A stretch of 64,000 bases of DNA, taken from NCBI GenBank assembly GCA_037974665.1, contig CM075768.1, positions 156,501-220,500 on the forward strand, read 5' to 3'. Shown in pieces: positions 13,701 through 25,909 of this stretch (position 1 is its first letter; each line of letters opens with the position of its first letter). Position numbers and translations under genes: made by a program. The notes beneath the pieces are model-generated. The model searched no databases and was not told the DNA's origin. It saw only the letters and a list, made by a program, of their open reading frames with translations. The stretch is from Ehretia macrophylla. Its lineage: Eukaryota; Streptophyta; Magnoliopsida; Boraginales; Ehretiaceae.

Positions 13701-14800
13701 CCGCAATAACCTCGAAAGCCCCAAATTCCCTCTTATAGCTTTGCACTACACCTACCTCATTCGGGCTTCAAACAAGGATTAACAAAGCTTCTATAGCATC
13801 TAGGTAGCCTAAGGATACCAAAAGTAGAGCCCGAATCCACCCGGATTCGTCTTAACCCCGAAACCCCTTTATTAAAGTCGACTATTTTACGTTTTATGCG
13901 ATTTTAGAGAAATTCAAGTGCACGGGGCTATTAGACTACCTTCATTAGCACCTAAGGCATCTATTAGGAGTGTTGAATCAAGCTAATTCGAGAAATTACA
14001 CAAAACCCTAGAAAAACATCACTATTCACCTCATGAATTAAACTAACGATTCCAACCGTTTAAAGAGCGAAATAATGGTTCAAATATGTTCTCTAGAACT
14101 CATATACAATGTATAATAGCATAGATAATCAATACAATAGCATTTGAACACATTTTCAACAACTCAAGAAAATAGCAACTATTTTAAAATGTAAAAATAA
14201 GCCGTGAAATCCCTCACCAATGCGCGTAGGAGCTCCTAGGAGGCTAGTAGACACCCTAAACCACTTGCACCTAGCTTGGCTTGGCTTGGAATGAGGATTT
14301 GTTGAGCAAAAAAACTCTATTTCTTCTCCTATGCAATTCTCGGATTTGCTACAGTGTTTTCAGCATGCTCTCTTTTTTTGTTTTTTTTTGTTTTGCTAAG
14401 TTATGAGCTAATGTGTGTGTTGTGTGAGTTATATATTAAATGGGGCTAAGTTGCTTGCTTAAATGGTTCACTAAATGCGCTTAGTTAGCTTAAAACGAGC
14501 CTAGATAGTAAAATGAATGCTAGCTAATTCATTCCCTAAGTTATGTTACGTAACACTATTCATACAACTACAAAAATCATTTTCTAAACGAGCTCTCCTA
14601 TCGCCTATAGCTCAAATGCACATTTTTTCCACTACTCTAACAATTAATATGATTTAATAAAAATGCTAATTCGCTAATAGCATGAAGTTAAAAACGGAGT
14701 GAATAGTAATTTAAGAAGACAGTTAATAATGCACATAAGGAAATGCGCAAACAAGGGATGCAACAGTAATTGAATGCATGGCTAAAACTCGGGCGTCACA
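10770..14800 (-). repeat. C 5' LTR (complete, 4.03 kb)
   Basis: TGTAACGCCCCGATCC...GGGCGTCACA as written. Uninterrupted copy that shows what the left LTR looked like before solo LTR 1 arrived. Contains the LTR hairpin at 11425-11442, CCTG (sense CAGG) at 11401-11404 and a donor-like G|GTGAGGG on the minus strand at about 14217. No gene is seen in it. Confidence 0.92.
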
Positions 14801-14805
14801 TAATC

Positions 14806-14903
14806 TAACCCTAGTCTAACCATCAACAACTCACAATTCAATCACACGAATACCACCTAATCAACTAAAGGCTCAATTCAACAAATTAAAGAAAGACAAC
14901 CTA
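14806..14903 (-). repeat. A 3' LTR, short middle part between C and solo LTR 2
   Basis: About 100 bases matching A's right LTR near 49626-49725. It shows that C and solo LTR 2 entered the same LTR independently. Ends with ACCTA (14899-14903), the left target duplication of solo LTR 2. Confidence 0.88.
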
Positions 14904-17477
14904 TGTCACGCCCCAACTCGACCCCTCTTACAATCAGTCAGGACGCAACAGAATTTCGGCAGCATAACGACAGTAACATGAACATCAGGGCTCTAAACCA
15001 ACCCTTAATAACAACATACAACGCAACCATTTCATACATTAAACATTCTTTCATCAACTCATTCATAGTTATGTGCCTCTGTTCCAACATAATACATTTA
15101 CTATATAACATACACTTCTAAAATAGATTATAGCGTACCTAGCAACCTAATCATGTTCCAAACCAAGACTACTAAGCTACAACATTTAATTTATTATCTT
15201 TACAACATCTTATACATCATAAACTTCTAAGTAAATATACATCTAGTTTTAATATACAAAATAACAAAAGAGAACTACATCTCAGACATCAATGACAAGA
15301 CTTTGGCACATAGGACTTGTCCATATAAAGCACATTCTCAGCTTCCTGAGGCACATATCTGTAATCTTGATCAATATCACCTGTAAGCATGCAATAATAG
15401 AGAGTGAGCTTATATAAAATAAGCCCAGTGAGGATCCGATAGATCTCTAACAGTATTCACTATACTCCTTGGAAATAATCCTTTGAGCAAGTAAACACAC
15501 AATAACATCAATAATACTATCATCACATAATCTGTAATGACCATTCAATAAAGGATACACTAGTTGGTGTAGCTCCAAACGCCATCACGATCATAACAGC
15601 CTTCTTGTGACTCCCATAAACTCACGCACCCGAGGTCCCTAATAACCTCTCCCTCCATGACACCTCCGTCATGCGAGCTGGAGCCAGTCTCTGGTAGTCA
15701 TGCCGTTATCAACCCGACAGCCCGATGCTGCCCGAGAGGTGGCACACACATACCAAAGACTCAACAATAATAATAAACATCAATCATTCACAAGAGGACA
15801 GTCTAGCAGAACTGCCTACCTCCCGGCATCAATCATCAATCAATAATCATATTATCATCATAATAACATCAATAACTAATTTAACGACAAATAACTAACT
15901 TAGATGAAAAAGTAGGCCATCTAACCGAACATGCACTAAACACACAATCAAACCCTAGTTTACCCATCAACAACTCACAATTCAATCACTCAAATACCTC
16001 CCAATCAACTATTGGCTCAATTCAACAATTTAAAGAAAGATAACCTAAACTTCAAATAATCATATCTTAGATTCTACTAATCCAAACAACTCCAAATCAG
16101 TTTCAAACACTCACCCATTCAATCAAATACATTAGTCCCCCTGGAAACCAACCAAAACACATCCAAATCATGTTCAATAACCCTAAAACCCTAGTGTGTC
16201 ATGGCTGAAATTTCTGGATTTTGGCACGGACATCACAATCAAAAATTCAGCATTATAATGGCGCTACCACGTAATTATCAAACTTTTAGAAATCGACGGC
16301 AATCGATTCCGATCAACACAACTCAAAATAATCAACATTTAACAAATTAATCAACTTTAAATACCCGAAAAATAATAATTATGCTACAACCGTTCAAATC
16401 TCGTAGGATTACATATAAATGATCCCTAGCATGCATGGAGCAATAATCTAACATCAGATTAAAATTTTAACAGTTCAATAATTATTTATACGCATAAACA
16501 CAAAATATGAGTTTTGAGATCTAGAATTTTTCTCTCACCTTTGATGTGTTTTGATGCAAGAAATGTGTAGAATGGATGCCAAACAAGTGAAATCAAGCTT
16601 TGAATGAAGTGATTTGGACTTGAATTGCAAAATCTATGTGAAAAATGCTTGAAAACCTTTGAAAAATGTCTTCATCTTTCTCCTACAAAGAACCACGGTT
16701 TTGTGTGTGTTTTTGGAGGTGTTTTGCTTTGTTTTTAATGTGTGTTGATGATATATTAAGCAAAGGTCAAATAAATAAAAGAAAGTCAAAGTGGAAACTA
16801 ATTATTTTTAGTGTTTTCTTGTCTTTTAATTCATTTTCTTGACTACTCTTGCTCAAATTAATTATGCAACACCTAAACTATCTCAAGTAGTTTATTTTTA
16901 GGTGACAAGAAGTTTTACATTCAAACAATTTCACCCGAGTCAGTTTAAAACGCGATTTTTGCAAAAGAAGGTGAAAAGTCATACTATTTATTTTCAAATG
17001 TCTTTTGAATGCACAATTAATCTAAAATCATTTAATACCACATATAAATACATTTATATTAATATATACTAGGTCAATGAAAGTCAATGCAAGAATCGGG
17101 TTTAGAAGAAATCCCTATTTGGCTCAAAAATGTTATTTTTCGCCCGAAAAGTCTATTTAAATTACTATTCTGTTTTAGAATCAATTTTTATCAAACATGG
17201 GTCTATTACTAATAGAGGACTAGTTTTTAAGACGTTTAAAACACCCCTGTAAAAATTTTAGCAAACAGGTGTTCAAAACACTATTCACAAAAATCGTCGA
17301 TAAAATTTCTGATGCCGTTTTTTATGAAAATTTCATGAATGCACACTTAGCATGTATTAGGAATTTTAATCACATATTTAACACATTCTAAGTCATATAG
17401 CACATAAACAGGTCAATTCACGCAAAACGAGGTAAAGACACGCAAATCGAGGTAAAGACGAAAACTGGAGTTTTACA
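14904..17477 (-). mobile_element. Solo LTR 2 of the A/B/H family, inserted in A's left LTR
   Basis: A 2574-bp LTR, TGTCACGCCCC to GAGTTTTACA, flanked by exact ACCTA duplications (14899-14903 and 17478-17482). No interior. It is more diverged from B's LTRs than solo LTRs 1 and 3 and closer to A's type, so it represents a different subfamily. An open frame starting at 14903 on the + strand is antisense to the LTR and is not taken as a gene. Confidence 0.92.
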
Positions 17478-17482
17478 ACCTA

Positions 17483-18728
17483 AACTTCAAATAATCATAT
17501 CTTACATTCTACTAATCCAAACAACTCCAAATCAGTTTCTAACACTCACCCATTCATTCAACTACATTAACTCTCTCGGAAACCAACCAAGACACATCAA
17601 AATCAAGCCCAACAACCCTAAAACCTCAATGCACCTAGGCTGAAATTTTTGGATTTTCACACAAACATCGCAATCAAAAATTCGGCATTATAACGGCGCT
17701 ACAACGTAATTATCAAACTTTTAGAAATCGACGGCAATCGATTCCAACCACAACAACTCAAGATATTCATCAAATGGCCAATCTATCAACTTTAAATACC
17801 CGAAAATAAATAATTTAGCTACAATGGTTTAAATCTCATAGTAATACACATAAATGATCCCTAGCATGCACTGAGCAATAATATAACTTCAAATTAAAAT
17901 TCTAACAGTTCAAAATGCAATTATAAGCAAAAACATAAAATATGACTTTTGAGATCTAGAATTTTTTTTCTCACATTTGATGTGAAATAAGCCTAGATAT
18001 GCGTGCCCAACAAGCGGAATCCAACTCGGAACGAAAAACTACGAACAAAAACTAGGTTTTTCTATGAAAGTTTGCTTTGAAAACTTGAAGAAAAAGCTTT
18101 GTTTTTCTCTCTATGGCTCTCGGCCATGTAGGTGCAAAATAGTGTGTTTTGTGTTGTGTTTTGTGTGTGTTGATGCATATAAGATAAGGTGAACATATTA
18201 AAAATGGTCAATGTTAGTTTTATTAGTCTTTTAATTTTATTTTCTAGTCTTTTAATTCATTTAATGACAATTTCTTGCTCAACTATTAAATTGACAACTA
18301 AATTAATTCTAGACAATATATTTTGGGTGACAAAGAGTGTTACATTAAAACAGTTTTACCCGAGTCGTCTTAAAACTCGTTTTCTTGCAAAAGAAAGTAT
18401 AAAAATCTTTAAAATTCCAAAACTGATTCCAAATCCATTTTAATCAAACACGGGTCTATTAATACCCGAGGACTAGGTTTTAAAACGTTTAAAACACCGC
18501 TGTAAAAATTTTAGCGGACAGGTGTTTAAAATACTATTCACCAAAACTGACGATAAAATTTATGATTTTGTTTTTGATGAAAATTTCATGAATGCACACT
18601 TAGCACGTATAAGGAGTATTAATCACATTTTTAACACATTCTAAGTCATATAGCACATAAACAGGTCAATTCATGCAAAAAGAGGTAAAGTACGCAAATC
18701 GAGATAAAGCAAAATATGGGGTCTCACA
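17483..18728 (-). repeat. A 3' LTR, last part
   Basis: Matches 49730-50976 of A's right LTR. Ends GGGGTCTCACA, giving the sense LTR start TGTGAGACCCC. Non-coding. Confidence 0.9.
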
Positions 18729-18765
18729 TTCTCCCCCCCTTAAAGAAATTTCATCCCCGAAATTC
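18729..18765 (-). other. A polypurine tract and adjacent hairpin
   Basis: In the sense direction a purine-rich run (TTTAAGGGGGGGAGAA) ends at the 3' LTR. At 18745-18765 lies the stem AATTTCG/TGAAATT with loop GGGA, the A version of the hairpin shared by the elements here. Confidence 0.75.
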
Positions 18766-18999
18766 TTACTTACTGAATGGAAAAGATCTGGGTACTGCTG
18801 CTGTATCTGATCTCGCCTCTCCCAAATAGCTTCCTCAATACCGTGATGTTTCCATAATACCTTAACCATCGAAATTTTCTCCGACCTCAACTCTCGTTCC
18901 ATCTGATCAAGAATACGAATCGGTCACTCGTCATAAGTCAGATTCTCACAAAGCTGTAACGGCTCTGGCTCGAGAATATGAGAAGGATCCAGATTATAT
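18729..18999 (-). pseudogene. pol: A pol remnant: chromodomain-like tail
   Basis: The minus-strand translation around 18750-18902 reads like the C-terminal tail of plant chromovirus integrases (KVLWKHHGIEEAIWERRDQIQ...). In this family the tail helps target integration to chromatin. It lies directly before the polypurine tract, as expected for Tekay-type elements. Part of a broken fossil; not a host gene. Confidence 0.8.
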
Positions 19000-19001
19000 A
19001 T

Positions 19002-20159
19002 CTACAAATTAGACACGTGAAATACATCGTGGACATTAGAGAAATTCTCCAGTAAAGCCAACCGATATGCTAACTTACCAACTCTGCTAGTAATCTCAAA
19101 CGGCCCTACAAACCTCAGACTCAACATACCACCTTTGCCATAACGAGCAAACTCCTTACGAGGAGATAGTCTCAAGAAAACCCTATCTCGGACTGCAAAC
19201 TCCAAGTCCCAACGATGCTTATCAGCATAACTCTTGAATCTGCTCTGCGCTGTAAGCATTCTCTGCCTGATCAATTGAACATTCTCAATCTTCTCTAGAA
19301 GCTCTGGCATAATAGTCGGATCAATCGTCTTCATCTCCTCTACAAAAGGTGCCATCCCAATAATAGCTTGATAACTATTGTTATAGGCAAACTCGGCAAG
19401 TGGTAGATGTTTCTCCCAGTTCTTCCCGAAGTCCAAAACACAAGCCCTGAGCATATCTTCCAAAATCTAAATGGTCATCTCAGACTGACCGTCGGTTTGT
19501 GGATGATACGCGGTACTAAAATTCAACTGAGTACCCAAAGTCTCCTGAAGTTTCTCCTACAAACGAGAAGTAAATCGAGGATCTCGATCTGATACAATAT
19601 TAGATAGAATCCTGTGAAGTCTAACAAGCTGATCCAAATAAAGATTTGTCAACTTTGTAACTCCATCTCCCATCTGCATCGAAATAAAGTAAGTTGTCTT
19701 CGTCAAACGATCCACGACAACCCAAACTGCATCATTACCTCTCGGTGTTCTAGGCAACCCAGTGACGAAGTCCATCGTAATATGCTCCCATTTCTAATGT
19801 GGTATAGCCAACAGCTGAAGTAAGCCTGCTGGTCGTTGATGCTCGGCTTTCACTCGCTGACAAGTCAAACATCTAGATACAAATTGAGCAACTTCCCTCT
19901 TCATATTATTCCACCAGTAATGTTGCTTCAAGTCCTGATACATCTTGGTTCCACTAGGATGAATAGTATACTTAGAATTATGAGCCTCTTCCAGAATACC
20001 TCGCCTCAAACCCGGTTCATCGGGAACATAAAGCCTGTTCCAAAACCGAAGAATACCATCCTCGTGCACTTTGAAGTCAGTCTGATCATCCGTTATCTGA
20101 TCCTTGATCTTCTGAAGTTTAACATCAAGTTGCTGAGCTTCCCTAATATAAGACATCAA
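19002..20159 (-). pseudogene. pol: A pol remnant: integrase
   Basis: Contains the zinc-binding HHCC-like region (histidines near 20000, CLTC near 19870) and the DDE catalytic-core region with words typical of plant Ty3/gypsy integrase (MDFVTGLPRTPRG, LAEFAYNNSYQA). It corresponds to 37878-39000 of B, at visibly lower identity. The coding sequence is broken in several places and is a fossil. Confidence 0.85.
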
Positions 20160-21480
20160 TAAAGGCTGCTATATGGAGATGTGAACACATCACCCCAACC
20201 TGAGTCAACTCCGGTCTCCAATAAGTGAACTCCTCAAGAACCTCCCACTTCTTGACAACCAAACATGAAACACTCGTCTTACTGCTAAGAGCGTCTGCCA
20301 CAACATTTGTCTTCCCAGGCAGATAGCTGATAGAACAATTATAGTCTCCGAGAAGTTCCATCCATCTCCGTTGACGCATATTCAACTCCTTCTGTGAGAA
20401 TAAATACTTAAGACTCTTATGATCAGTGAAAATCTCAAACTTACTGCCCCACAGATAATGAAGCCACTTTTTCAGTGTAAAAACAACTACCACCAACTCA
20501 AGATCATGAGTCGGATAATTCACCTCATACGGTTTCAACTTCATGGAAACATAGGCAATAACCTGACCATTCGGCATAAGTATACAACCCAAGCCCTCCT
20601 TGGATGCATCACTGTAGATAACCATATTATCGGTCCCCTCTAGTAGAGCAAGTACTGGAGCAGTAGTCAATCTCTTTTTCAACTCCTGAAACCCACTCTC
20701 ACATTTCTCATCCCAAACAAAACTAGTATGTTTCTGAGTTAACTTAGAAAGTGGCCTGACAATCTTAGAAAAGTCCTTGACAAACCTACGGTAATAACCC
20801 GCCAAGCCAAGAAAGCTATGAACCTCATAAACATTCTCTGAACATTTCCAAGACATCACCGATTCAATCTTAGTGGGATCTATAGAAATACCTCTTTGTG
20901 TGATGACATGGCCAAGAAAAGAAATACGTTGCAGCCAAAATTCACATTTGCTGAATTTCGCAAACAACTGATGCTCCTGTAACTTTTGTAAGACAAGCCG
21001 TAAATGTTGCTCATGCTCCGATTCAGACTTAGAGTAAACCAAGATATCATCAATAAAGATCACCACGAACTGGTCCAAGTACGGCTGAAAAACCCGATGC
21101 ATAAGGTCCATAAATGTTGTCGGTGCATTAGTTAATCCAAAGGGCAAAACTACAAACTCATAATGCCCATACCAAGTCCTGAAGGCAGACTTTGGAACAT
21201 CCTTCGTATGAATCCGAAGCTGATAATACCCCTGCCTCAAGTCAAACTTAGAGTAGACCTTGGCTCCCTGAAGTTGATCAAACAACTCGTCAATCAAAGG
21301 CAAAGGATACTTGTTCTTGATGGTCACCTGATTCAAACCACGATAATCAAAACACAATCTCAAGGTACCATCCTTCTTCTTCACAAATTAAACAAGAGCT
21401 CCCCAGGGTGAAGAACTCTACTGAATGAAACCCTTCTCTATTAACTCCTGCAACTGAGTTTCAGCTCCTTCAACTCAGCT
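20143..21480 (-). pseudogene. pol: A pol remnant: reverse transcriptase and RNase H
   Basis: The minus-strand translation shows the reverse transcriptase fingers and palm ([18 protein letters not shown]), the catalytic FIDDILVYS block near 21050, and RNase H with [12 protein letters not shown] near 20590 and TDHKSLKYL near 20400. Strongly similar to B's 38883-40307. Ty3/gypsy order (RT before RNase H, both before integrase). Part of a broken element. Confidence 0.88.
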
Positions 21481-22130
21481 GGTGCCATCCGGTATACTGA
21501 TTTAGAAATAGGTTGAGTACCGGGAATAAGATTGATCACAAACTCCACATCTCGCTCTGGCGGTAACCTTGGCAACTCCTCGGGAAATACGTTGGGATAT
21601 TCCCGAATAATAGGAACTTCCTCCAATTGTAGCTTATCAGATGGCTTGTTGATCAAATAAGCTAGATAACCCGAACACCCCTTACTCACCAACTTAACGG
21701 CTTTAGTTGCTGAGATAACAAAACTCGTCTTAGCACCTCGGTTCCCTACTACCTCAACTACTGGCTGATCTGGCAAATGAAACTGTACTACATTCGTTCT
21801 ATAGTTTAACTGGGCATCATACATAGAAAGCCAATCCATACCCAGTATAACATCGTACCCCCGGATAGGAAATAAAATAAGGTCCGAAGGAAAATTATAC
21901 CCCTTAACATGTATTTTACAATCCTTGCAAACTAGGCCAGTCACATACTTATCAGTCAAAGAGGTATTAATCTCAACCACATAAGGCAATCTTTCAAGTT
22001 GCACATTAACACGTTACACACAAGCAGGAGTAATGAAAGAATGCGTAGCACTAGAATCAATCAACACTTTAACAAGTTGATCAAGTAAAGGAAATTACCT
22101 TCCACAACTGCAGTCTCCTCAAGCATCTCC
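21441..22130 (-). pseudogene. pol: A pol remnant: protease and linker to reverse transcriptase
   Basis: The minus-strand frame resembles B's 40425-41080: the retropepsin-like fold region with VILGMDWLSMYDAQ near 21840, then the linker rich in VFPEELP. The aspartic-protease active-site neighbourhood lies near 22050. Part of the broken element A. Confidence 0.75.
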
Positions 22131-22131
22131 T

Positions 22132-23047
22132 CCAAGTCAACTGCGTAGGCCCGAGCGTAAACCCGCTGCTGCTTAGGTGCACCACCAGTAGGTCAACCCT
22201 GATAACCCTGGGTTGCTGCCTGACCCTCAATCCTCTGATACCTAGGGCAATCCCTCACCCTATGTTGATTGCTACCGCAACCCAAACAAGCCCCTGACTT
22301 CACTCTGCAGTCGGCCTCTATATGGCCCTGGCGCTTGCAGTAAGTACACTGCGATGATGAAGCACTGACACTGCCCCTAGAAGAATCAGAAGCTGAGAAA
22401 GCAGCTGTACCAGCCTGCTGCTGAGGTCTAACAAAACTAGGCTTGTATTGACCCTGAGACTGGGCAAGCCTAAATTGAGACTGAGCCTGATAAGACCCCT
22501 GCTGAAACTGCAGCCGATAATAACTCTGCTGACCCTACGGTCTGTAAGAGCTCTGCTGTGCTGGCAGCCTGTACACAACCTACTGTACTGAAGGCCTATA
22601 CATACCCTGTTGGCCTTGCAGCTAAAATGTCTTCTTGCTAGGCTTGCTAGATACAATCTGTTCCCCTTTTCTCTTCTCCAGTCTAGAAGCTGCATCAAAG
22701 TCCTCCGTAAGTATATCATACCAATTCAGGGTCATCGCATCCTGCATCTCGGGTCTTAACCCCAACATGAACCTACGAGTCTTACGTTCCTCGTTAGCCA
22801 CATACTCTGGTGCATACCGGGACAACCTAGTGAAAGTGGCCTCATACTGAGCCACTGAAGCATCTCCCTGCACTAAGACTAGAAACTTTGCCTCTCTCCG
22901 CTCCCTCACGATCCTCAGGACATACTTCGCCCGGAAAGCTAACAGAAAGGTATCCCAAACATACGAAATACCCTGAGTCTCCCAGCTAGTTTTCACCGTG
23001 CACCACCATTCTTCTGCCTCATCATCCAGCAAGTACACAGCAAAGGT
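22132..23047 (-). pseudogene. gag: A gag remnant, C-terminal part (split by B)
   Basis: Includes the conserved plant gag capsid block (AEEWWCTVK..., YEATFTRLSRYAPE, RFMLGLRPEMQDA), a Gln/Tyr/Pro-rich linker and a zinc-knuckle region near 22260-22320. The gag is cut at 23047 by B, with AAGGT (23043-23047) as target duplication; the N-terminal part is at 45083-45444, on the far side of the 22-kb insertion. Confidence 0.87.
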
Positions 23048-23436
23048 TGTCACGCCCCAACTCGACCCCTCCTACGATCAGTCAGGACGCACGGAATTTC
23101 GGTAGTATAACGACAGTAAATAGGACACCGAGGTTCCAAACCAACCTCATTAAACATCATACATCCAGCAACTCCTCAATTCAAACAACAACATATCCAT
23201 AATATACAATAATCAGCCTTTGTTATCTGCCTCCGTTCCAACATAACATACAATACCTCAACCTTATCATACATTTCAAAAGTAAGTTGAGACACATTTA
23301 CAACTTAACCATAGACAAAAGAAAACCGCTAGTTAACATCATTTGGATCATCATCTTTTCAATATCTATTACAATAAGAACCATAAAGCATATAAAAGTC
23401 TATTAAGCTAATATACAAGACATTAAACAACATAAA
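23048..23436 (-). repeat. B 3' LTR, first part
   Basis: Starts TGTCACGCCCCAACTCG and matches 42656-43046 of B's right LTR. It ends abruptly at H; the matching LTR sequence resumes at 35927, further along the LTR, so the H/B left junction has been rearranged. Confidence 0.9.
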
Positions 23437-25810
23437 TTTTATCTCGTTTTACGTGCATTTGACCTGTCTATGTGTTATATGACTTAGAATGTGATAATTT
23501 TGATATCAATACTCCTAGAACATACTAAATGTGCATTCACGAAATTTTTATAAAAAACGGAGTCAGAAATTTTATCGTCAATTTTTAGTGAATAGTATTT
23601 TCGAAACACGTCCGCTAAAATTTTGAAACTAGTCTTTTTAACCCTTCTAGACCTAGTTCACGGACTTTAATAGACCCGTGTTTGATTCAAACGGTTTTAA
23701 AATCGGATTATGAATTTATTAGGGTTTTTACACCGACTTTTGCGAAAATCGAGTTTTAAGCCGACTCGGGTGAAATTGTTTGATTGTAAAACTTCTTGTC
23801 ACCTAAAAATAATTTACTTGAGCTATCTTGGGTGTTGAATAATTGTTTTGAACTTTGGTGATCAATAAAATGCATTTAAAGTCAAGAAAACACTAAAAAT
23901 AATTAGTTTCCACTTTGACTTTCTTTTATTTATTTGACCTTTGCTTAATATATGATCAACACACATTAAAAACAAAGCAAAACACCACCAAAAACACACA
24001 CAAAACCGTGGCTCCTTGGAGGAGAAAGATAAAGGCATTTTCAAAGCATTTTTCTCACAGATTTTGCGTTTCAAAGCCGAATTGAGTGATTCAAAGCTTG
24101 AAATTGATTGTTTGGCATCCATTCTACACATTTCTTGCATCAAAACACATCAAAGGTGAGAGAAAAATTCTAGATCTCAAAATTTCATTTTTGTGTGTTT
24201 CCGTATAAATGAAGATTGAACCGTTAGAATTGTAATCTGAGGTTAGATTATTGCTCCTTGCATGCTAGGGATCATTATATACTAATACTACGAGTTTCTG
24301 TCGGGTATAGCATAATTTTTATTTTCCGGGTATTTAATTTTGATTAAAATGTTCAAAGTTGAATTAAATGAGTTGTGTTGATCGAAATCGATTGCCGTCG
24401 ATTTCTAAATACTTGATAATTACGTGTTAGCGCTGTTGTAATGCCGAATTTTCGATTACATTGTTTGTGTGAAAATCCGGAAAATCCAGCCATGACATCT
24501 TAGGATTTTAGGGTTATCGGGCATGATTTGGAGGTGTTATGGTGGATTTCCGAGAGGGCTAATGTAGTAGGTTGAATGGGTGAGTGATAGGAACTGATTT
24601 GACAATGTTTGGATTAGTAGATTGTAAGTTATGAATTTTAGAAGTTTAGGTTGTCATTCTTTAATTTCTTGATCGATTCCTTTAGGTGGTTGGGTAGTGT
24701 TCGAGTGATGAATGGTGAGTTGTTGTTAAGTAATTTAGAGTTTAATTATGTATATTATGCATGTCCGGTTAGATGGCCTACTTTGTCATCTAACTACGTT
24801 GTTTGTTGTTTAATTTAATATTGATGTTATATTGATGTTATTGATTGATTATTATTGAATGCGGGAATCGGGCACTCTTGTTGCTGATCTCCCAATTGAT
24901 TGATTGATTGATGATTGATGATTATGGAGTCTTGGTATGTGTGTGCCACCTCTCGGGCAGCATCGGGCTGTCGGGTTGATAACGGCATGACTGCCATAGG
25001 CTACCCCCAGCTCGCATGACGGAGGTGTCATGGAGGGAGGGGCTAGTGAGGTACCTCGGGTGCGTGAGTAATGGGGAGTTATAAGAAGAACGGTTGAGAT
25101 CGTGATGGCGTTTGGAGCTACACCAAATAGAGTATCCTTATTGATTGGTTATATAGTTATGTGATGATAGCATTATTTGTGTTTTTGTGTGTTTACTGAC
25201 TCAAAGGATTATTCCAAGGAGTTTAGTAGACCTTGCTCGAGATCTATCGGATCCTCACTGGGCTTATTTATATAAGCTCACTCTCTATTATTGCATGCAT
25301 ACAGGTGTACTTTTACAGGATTACGGGTACGTGCCTCCTGAAGAGGAGAATGTGGAAAACGTGCCTTACGTGGATGAGTCCTATGTTCTAGAGTCTTATC
25401 CTTGGTGTTGTATTGTTTTACTATCTTGTATATTAACTTAGTAGACTTTTATATGCTTTGTAGTTCATTATGTAAAAGATGTTGAAAAGATAACGAATTA
25501 GTTGATGCAATCTTAGTAGTCTTTATTTTGTCTATGATTAGGTTGCTAGGTAGGCTATAATCTATTTTGGAAGTGTATGTAATATAGTAAATGTTATGTT
25601 GGAACGGAGGCATATAACGATGAATGTTTATTGTATATTATGGGTATGATGTATGTTGTTATGTTTTTGAGGAGTTGTTGTTGTATGGTTTATGTATGAT
25701 GTTCTAAAGAGGTTGGTTTAGAGCCTCGGTATGCTATTCACTGTCGTTATACTGCCAAAATTCCGTTGCGTCCTGACTGATTGTAGGAGGGGTCGAGTTG
25801 GGGCGTGACA
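23437..25810 (+). repeat. H LTR 1
   Basis: Runs to GGGGCGTGACA at 25810. Contains a donor-like CAAAG|GTGAGA near 24155, the CATGAC-N6-GTCATG inverted repeat near 25015-25032 and the hairpin at 25260-25279. Shares details of its last 100 bases with LTR 3 rather than LTR 2. Confidence 0.9.
25260..25279 (+). promoter_or_regulatory. LTR hairpin with downstream CAG|G (H LTR 1)
   Basis: GGGCTTAT/ATAAGCTC with loop TTAT, preceded by CCTCACT and followed by ACAG|G at about 25304. The same site lies at 30174-30193 and 35376-35395 in the other H LTRs, and at 43174-43193 (minus) in B. Confidence 0.6.
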
Positions 25811-25817
25811 GTTTAAG

Positions 25818-25829
25818 TGGTATCAGAGC
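25818..25829 (+). other. H primer-binding site 1 (initiator-Met tRNA)
   Basis: TGGTATCAGAGC, a perfect 12-base match to the 3' end complement of plant initiator-Met tRNA, seven bases after the LTR. The second copy is at 30732-30743. Confidence 0.93.
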
Positions 25830-25909
25830 TTGATTAGCTGTCAGCCAGGGTATCCTCGGAATGTGGGTAGTGGTCTAAGCATGAAAGTATGTATTAAGTG
25901 AAAGAAAAG

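Larger units (their letters stand above)
3259..14800 (-). mobile_element. Element C: non-autonomous LTR element (LARD-like) with 4-kb LTRs, inserted in A
   Basis: C reads on the minus strand. Left (3') LTR: 3259-4747 and 7163-9676. Interior: 9677-10769. Right (5') LTR: 10770-14800. The target duplication TAATC is exact at 3254-3258 and 14801-14805. Each LTR is about 4.0 kb while the interior is only 1.1 kb. The interior has a primer-binding site and a polypurine tract but no gag or pol. The LTRs are close to each other (roughly 1-2 percent by eye over long stretches), so C is fairly young. It shares LTR ends and interior sequence with E, at visibly lower identity. Solo LTR 1 sits in its left LTR. 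Confidence 0.93.

Noticed and set aside
19836-20162. + strand open frames over the A and B pol regions (also 20419-20643, 38808-39131, 39975-40361)
   Set aside because: They are antisense shadows of integrase and reverse transcriptase on the minus strand.
23862-24143. A 93-residue open frame on the minus strand, repeated at 28776-29057 and 33978-34259
   Set aside because: It lies antisense inside the H LTRs and is identical only because the LTRs are near-identical; no family resemblance or separate conservation.
25818-25829. TGGTATCAGAGC considered as part of a tRNA gene
   Set aside because: Only the 3' end complement is present, directly after an LTR; it is a primer-binding site, with no tRNA body nearby.
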